DNA of 10,444 bases, taken from Bifidobacterium breve (GTDB taxonomy: Bacteria; Actinomycetota; Acidimicrobiia; Acidimicrobiales; Ilumatobacteraceae). Below the pieces are notes generated by a model. The model was not told the origin of the DNA, did no database searches, and was given only the letters and a program-made list of their open reading frames with translations. Made by a program: the position numbers and the translations under genes. Shown here in pieces: positions 6,492 through 10,444 of the stretch. The stretch is taken from contig CAMDBY010000046.1 in the NCBI GenBank assembly GCA_945889575.1, positions 1-10,444 of the forward strand. Direction: 5' to 3'. Position 1 is the stretch's first letter. Every line of letters begins with the position of its first letter.

Positions 6492-7273
6492 CCCGCAAGA
6501 TAATTACTCGTATTGCGGCGTCAATCGCTGCTGTTGTTGTTCTCTCGTCATGTCGTGTCGACACTGACATCACGCTTGCAGTAAAACCAAACGGCACTGG
6601 CACCATTTCGGTCGTCATCACTGCTGATAAAGACATCGTTGCGAAAGCACCTGGCCTGAAGGCAGATGTTCGAACTGATGACCTTGTTGCTGCTGGTTGG
6701 AAAGTGCAAGGGCCAACAGATACGAAAGATGGCGGACTCACCATCACACTGACTCATGATTTTCTTGGGCCAGCAGAGGCAACCACATTGCTTGGACAAC
6801 TCAATGGAACTCGTGGGCCATTGCATGAAATGGTGATGACCCGCACCGGCAAAGACACCAACAGCACCTACACCTTGGCCGGCAGACTTGAAGTCAATGG
6901 CGGCCTTAACGCATTCGCCGACGACGCCACTCTGAATCTTCTTGGCGGAGCGCCGTATGCAGCAGACGTGCAAGCAGCTGGCCTCGACCTTGGCGACGCA
7001 GTGGGAATCACGTTCAATGCCATTTTGCCTGGCAAGGTCAACAGCACCACCGGTCAAACTGCCGATGGTGTTATTTCATGGCGAGTACCAATGGATGGCA
7101 CTCCAACAAGCCTCGCAACCAGTGTCACCAACGTTGATGTCGCCTCCAGTATTTCGCGATTTGCCAAAGTCTTAGTCCTTGGTTTGTTGTATCTGTGGAT
7201 AATTGGCTCGGTGGTCCTCATCTTTATGGTGTTGCGCGCCCGTAATAGACGACGCCCCACACCCCGCATATAA
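6488..7273 (+). CDS. LppM-like (DUF3153) lipoprotein with C-terminal membrane helix
   Basis: A 261-residue predicted lipoprotein. The GTG start at 6488 overlaps the clpC stop as GTGA, which suggests translational coupling; no clear ribosome site stands on its own. Residues 1-21 are a basic then hydrophobic signal peptide ending in a lipobox LSSC, with Cys22 as the expected lipidated residue. The body (about 23-222) starts RVDTDITLAVKPNGTGTISV with a following DKDIV, the pattern of the LppM/DUF3153 family of actinobacterial lipoproteins. One membrane helix (about 227-249, VLVLGLLYLWIIGSVVLIF) is followed by a basic tail RARNRRR, so the C-terminus should be cytoplasmic. The protein would thus be held at both ends on the outer face of the membrane. 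Mycobacterial LppM has been linked to envelope and host interaction; the molecular role is unknown. Placement between clpC and radA does not reveal its job. Confidence 0.8.
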   Translation: MTRKIITRIAASIAAVVVLSSCRVDTDITLAVKPNGTGTISVVITADKDIVAKAPGLKADVRTDDLVAAGWKVQGPTDTKDGGLTITLTHDFLGPAEATTLLGQLNGTRGPLHEMVMTRTGKDTNSTYTLAGRLEVNGGLNAFADDATLNLLGGAPYAADVQAAGLDLGDAVGITFNAILPGKVNSTTGQTADGVISWRVPMDGTPTSLATSVTNVDVASSISRFAKVLVLGLLYLWIIGSVVLIFMVLRARNRRRPTPRI

Positions 7274-7282
7274 AGTCACGGT

Positions 7283-8653
7283 GTGGCAAAACTTCGACTC
7301 ATTCATCGATGCACCGAATGCGGTGCATCATTTCCGAAATGGTCTGGTCAATGTTCCGTCTGCACTGCATGGAACTCACTTGTTGAAGAAGTAGAAGGTC
7401 CCGAAGAATCGCGTGTCACACTTGCTGCTGGTCTTGCACTTGTGCCTCCTGGTCTTGCAACACCTATCGGCGATGTGAACCCCAACGAATCAGATCCTGT
7501 GCCAACAGGTATTGATGAACTTGATCGCGTACTCGGTGGCGGTCTCGTTCCTGGCTCTGTCACGTTGCTTGGTGGTGAACCCGGAATCGGTAAAAGCACG
7601 TTGCTACTGCAACTTCTTGCCGGAGCAAAAGGGCCATCTCTGTATGTCACCGCTGAAGAAAGCGCGCAACAAGTGCGCCTGCGTGCAGACCGTCTTGGTG
7701 CCATTAGCCCACACTTGTGGTTGCTGCCCGAAATGTCATTACCGAACATCATTGCTGCCATCGACAAAATTTCTCCGTCACTTGTTGTCATCGACTCCAT
7801 CCAAACCGTGGTCGACCCAGAACTTGGTTCGTCGCCAGGTTCTGTTGTGCAGGTACGCGGGTGCGCACATCGGTTAGTGCAAGAAGCAAAACGTCGCAAT
7901 ATATCTGTAGTACTTGTTGGTCATGTCACCAAAGATGGTGGCCTCGCAGGCCCGCGCGTTCTTGAACATGTTGTCGACACTGTGCTGTCATTCGAGGGCG
8001 AGCGTCACAATGCGCTGCGCCTCATGCGTGCAGCAAAACACCGCTTCGGCCCTACCAACGAGCTCGGTTTGTTTGAAATGACTGAAGCCGGCCTCATTGG
8101 TGTTCCCGATGCCAGCCAGTTGTTCCTCACTGATCGTCGCACAGGTGTTCCTGGTTCCGTTGTTGTCCCCACTATCGAAGGTCAACGGCCGTTGTTAGTA
8201 GAACTGCAAGCACTCACCAATCAAGTCAGTGCATCAGTCCCTGCTCGTCGCAGTGCACAAGGTCTCGACCAAGGTCGTTTGTCAATGTTGCTTGCAGTGC
8301 TTGAACGTCGTGCGCGCATCAGTTTGTCCGCGCACGAGGTGTATGCATCTGTTGTTGGCGGAGTGAAACTCACAGAGCCCGGCGCAGACCTCGGAATGTG
8401 TCTCGCACTCGTATCTGCAGTCTCCAACATTCCGTTGCCAGCAGACCTTGTCGTTATTGGTGAAGTGGGGCTTGCGGGCGAAGTGCGTCAAGTCGGTCAT
8501 CTTGTGCGGCGACTCAACGAAGCATCACGCCTTGGTTTTACTCAAGCCATTGTTCCGGCAAGCGCACCTGATATTCACTCTGGTTGCACTATCCGTCGCG
8601 CCAGCACCTTGAACGAAGCATTGGCGTTGGCCGGCTTCACAACAAACGGCTAG
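7283..8653 (+). CDS. radA: DNA repair protein RadA (Sms), branch-migration ATPase
   Basis: A 456-residue bacterial RadA of normal length that helps RecA-dependent recombination by unwinding DNA and moving branches. In order: an N-terminal zinc finger with Cys at 10, 13, 24 and 27 (CTEC...CSVC); a RecA-like ATPase core with PTGIDELDRVLGGGL (74-88), Walker A GEPGIGKST (98-106), the EES motif (125-127) and Walker B LVVIDS (167-172); the RadA signature at 252-256, here KHRFG rather than the usual KNRFG; and a C-terminal Lon-protease-like domain (about 340-450, with TEPGADLGMCLA and GEVGLAGEVRQV) that lacks protease function in this family. GTG 7283 starts at the conserved position before the zinc finger. 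It follows the lipoprotein stop by 9 bases without a clear Shine-Dalgarno, so expression probably depends on upstream translation. disA, a common radA neighbour in Gram-positive bacteria, is not next to it here. Its stop directly abuts that of the convergent sulfatase gene. Confidence 0.96.
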   Translation: MAKLRLIHRCTECGASFPKWSGQCSVCTAWNSLVEEVEGPEESRVTLAAGLALVPPGLATPIGDVNPNESDPVPTGIDELDRVLGGGLVPGSVTLLGGEPGIGKSTLLLQLLAGAKGPSLYVTAEESAQQVRLRADRLGAISPHLWLLPEMSLPNIIAAIDKISPSLVVIDSIQTVVDPELGSSPGSVVQVRGCAHRLVQEAKRRNISVVLVGHVTKDGGLAGPRVLEHVVDTVLSFEGERHNALRLMRAAKHRFGPTNELGLFEMTEAGLIGVPDASQLFLTDRRTGVPGSVVVPTIEGQRPLLVELQALTNQVSASVPARRSAQGLDQGRLSMLLAVLERRARISLSAHEVYASVVGGVKLTEPGADLGMCLALVSAVSNIPLPADLVVIGEVGLAGEVRQVGHLVRRLNEASRLGFTQAIVPASAPDIHSGCTIRRASTLNEALALAGFTTNG

Positions 8654-10444
8654 TCACTTCGCCCCAGCCACCATTCGAATGACCGCTGATCCGCCTGGGT
8701 TCTTCGTCGCCGTCCACAGCGATACCTGGTGCTTCCCTGCTGTCAAGAGTCGCGACAAAAGTGTCGAGCGAAACGTTGTGCTCGCTCCGTCACGAAGTCC
8801 GGCTAATTCGGAAATAATTCCGACTGCGACTCCATCGACCACGATGAGGCCCTCTTCTTTCGAACCAAAGTTTCGACGTGCTGTCAACCGGCCTTGCACT
8901 TGAGCTGGCACAAATGTCAACCGGTCAGAACCAATATTTTGAAAATCCTCTGGGCGATCAAACGACCAGGTGAGTTTGGTTTCAGTTTCGGCATTTGCAA
9001 CAAGAGTGGTGCCCACCAATTCGCCGTTAACTCCCGCGCGGGTGATGTCATCGACACTTCCATCAGATGTAATCCACGAATCGTAATACTGAGCACGTGC
9101 TTGTACTGCGGAGAATGCCGATGTCATTTGTGCTGAACCATCTGGCCAGATAATCGTGCGCGACGCACGTGTGGGGCATGCGTGTAAAAGATCTGCACCG
9201 TCTGTTTTCCAACCAGCATCAATTCGAGTCGCAGCAATCACCGTGGGCAAAATGTCTACAGAGGAAGCTGTGCAATCATTGATTGCCCCTGCTTGTTGTC
9301 CTGGATATTTAATAAACAACGGAATCCGATAGATATCTTCCAACGTTGCTTGTTTGGAAGCGTTAATCGTCTTTCTCTTTGACTCTCCAGGCATAAACGT
9401 TATGCCATGATCTGCGGTGACGATAATCATCGTGCGATCCCAATTCTTAGACTTCTTCATTGTTGCCACCATGTTTGCTATCACGGTGTCTGTTGCGGCG
9501 TACTGCAAGAGGTGCGCTTGATATTCATCACGGACACGGTCAAGAATGGTGTTGCTTCGTTTGTCAGTGGGTAACGCGCGAGACCGGCGCATGTCGGGTG
9601 TCAACATCCATGGGCGATGCGGCAGCAAAACGTGGGCAAAATGCAATGTAGGACGATCTGCACGAGACGCACGTGTGATAACCCCTTCTACAACAGGTAC
9701 TTGAGACATCGGCCCACCTTGTTCCCATTGCGACACCGTTGTTGATTCGGCCGGTGAATGACCTTCGGCAGTTAAAGGCTGTAGCAACGTTGTATCGGTC
9801 ACGACTTCAACACCGGTGTCTGCGTCTAACGCATCAACAGCACCGAAGCCTCCCCACCCTTCATCAATGGGTGGCAATTTATTACGTAGTCCAGCTGGCA
9901 ACACTTTATGGCCAACCACTACTACTGCATCATGCAAGAACGACATCATGCTGACACGCTGATTTGATTCCTCAGCTTCTGGTGCAATAGTGGTTGTTGT
10001 TGATCCGATGTCCACTGCACCAAGCGGGTCAGAAATATCTGTACCACCAGTAACAGACACAGTTCTGCACACTTTTCGTGGGCACAAAGCAGTTGCAACT
10101 TCATGCCCATCCATTGCAAGATGCCCATTCATCAATGTAAATAAATTGTTGGGGTGCTTGGCGAGAACAGGCGCTGTTCCAGATGTTGGCCACTTCCCCG
10201 TCAACATTGCCGGCACTGCATCGGTTGTTGTTTGGGATGTTCCAACAACATTCCGGTACCACGTAGATGATTCGGCAAGAGCAGCAAAACCGGGGAATCG
10301 ATTTTTATTGATCGTGCCATCAACGGTTAGTAGCGGCCATAGTGATGCTTCGTCAAGAACAATCCATAAGACACTGACATCTTTGGGTGCAACACGTGAC
10401 AACGAGTCCGCAGGATCAATTTTTTGCGCACTGACATCTACTAC
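8654..10444 (-). CDS. Sulfatase/alkaline-phosphatase superfamily protein, 5' end outside window
   Basis: The minus-strand frame is open from the right edge to TGA at 8654-8656, giving 596 visible residues. The TTG at 10402 is not a credible start because the frame simply continues to the edge. Visible residue numbers: a metal-site Asp in WIVLDEAS (about 31); a TTTDAVPAMLTG motif (about 72-83) where a Thr is the likely nucleophile, as in phospho-transferring members such as LtaS, instead of the Cys/Ser of CxPxR sulfatases; HFAHVLLPHRPW (about 268-279); metal-binding TADHG (about 343-347); then a segment ending IPLFIKYPGQ. The last 170 residues or so look like an appended beta-rich domain. This family often carries several membrane helices at the N-terminus with the enzyme domain outside, but that part is not visible. 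Substrate is unknown; envelope glycan or lipid modification is an inference. Convergent with radA. Confidence 0.85.
   Translation of the reverse strand, partial: VVDVSAQKIDPADSLSRVAPKDVSVLWIVLDEASLWPLLTVDGTINKNRFPGFAALAESSTWYRNVVGTSQTTTDAVPAMLTGKWPTSGTAPVLAKHPNNLFTLMNGHLAMDGHEVATALCPRKVCRTVSVTGGTDISDPLGAVDIGSTTTTIAPEAEESNQRVSMMSFLHDAVVVVGHKVLPAGLRNKLPPIDEGWGGFGAVDALDADTGVEVVTDTTLLQPLTAEGHSPAESTTVSQWEQGGPMSQVPVVEGVITRASRADRPTLHFAHVLLPHRPWMLTPDMRRSRALPTDKRSNTILDRVRDEYQAHLLQYAATDTVIANMVATMKKSKNWDRTMIIVTADHGITFMPGESKRKTINASKQATLEDIYRIPLFIKYPGQQAGAINDCTASSVDILPTVIAATRIDAGWKTDGADLLHACPTRASRTIIWPDGSAQMTSAFSAVQARAQYYDSWITSDGSVDDITRAGVNGELVGTTLVANAETETKLTWSFDRPEDFQNIGSDRLTFVPAQVQGRLTARRNFGSKEEGLIVVDGVAVGIISELAGLRDGASTTFRSTLLSRLLTAGKHQVSLWTATKNPGGSAVIRMVAGAK

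Noticed and set aside
7348..7899. 183-codon minus-strand frame inside radA
   Set aside because: It lies wholly opposite conserved radA coding sequence and has Ser/Arg/Thr-rich shadow composition.

Overview
The window looks like ordinary chromosome from an actinobacterium of moderate GC content. ClpC closely follows the actinobacterial (ClpC1-type) pattern. The GTG starts, a LppM-like lipoprotein and a long-chain polyprenyl diphosphate synthase all fit. A secreted protein with a proline/threonine linker of the APTTTT type recalls Acidimicrobiia (Ilumatobacter-like freshwater or marine lineages). The class-level placement is inference from style, not from a marker gene.

Layout, left to right. 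(1) 2-214, plus: the last 70 residues of a FAD/NAD(P)-dependent oxidoreductase, cut by the window edge. (2) 215-358: a spacer with two small hairpins, a 10-bp palindrome and a clear GGAGG ribosome binding site. (3) 359-2845, plus: a large exported surface protein with a signal peptide, a region with scattered delta-60-like motifs, a Thr/Pro repeat linker and a C-terminal OmpA-like domain. (4) 2883-3854, minus: a long-chain polyprenyl diphosphate synthase, convergent with (3). A strong hairpin lies at the junction, inside the 3' end of the synthase. (5) 3855-3953: a divergent promoter region with inverted repeats. (6) 3954-8653, plus: a tight run clpC - DUF3153/LppM-like lipoprotein - radA, with a 4-bp overlap and a 9-bp gap, probably one transcript. 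(7) 8654-10444, minus: the C-terminal 596 residues of a sulfatase/alkaline phosphatase superfamily enzyme whose start lies beyond the right edge. Its stop codon abuts the radA stop with no base between.

Functional reading: two themes sit side by side. One is the cell envelope: the peptidoglycan-anchoring surface protein, the isoprenoid tail synthase for menaquinone or a lipid carrier, the lipoprotein and the sulfatase-fold enzyme. The other is stress and quality control: the ClpC unfoldase feeding ClpP, and RadA in recombinational repair. I see no mobile element, CRISPR array, tRNA, rRNA, toxin-antitoxin or defence system. The least explained items are the surface protein and the hairpin covering the clpC ribosome binding site. 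I did not find a convincing new multi-gene system.
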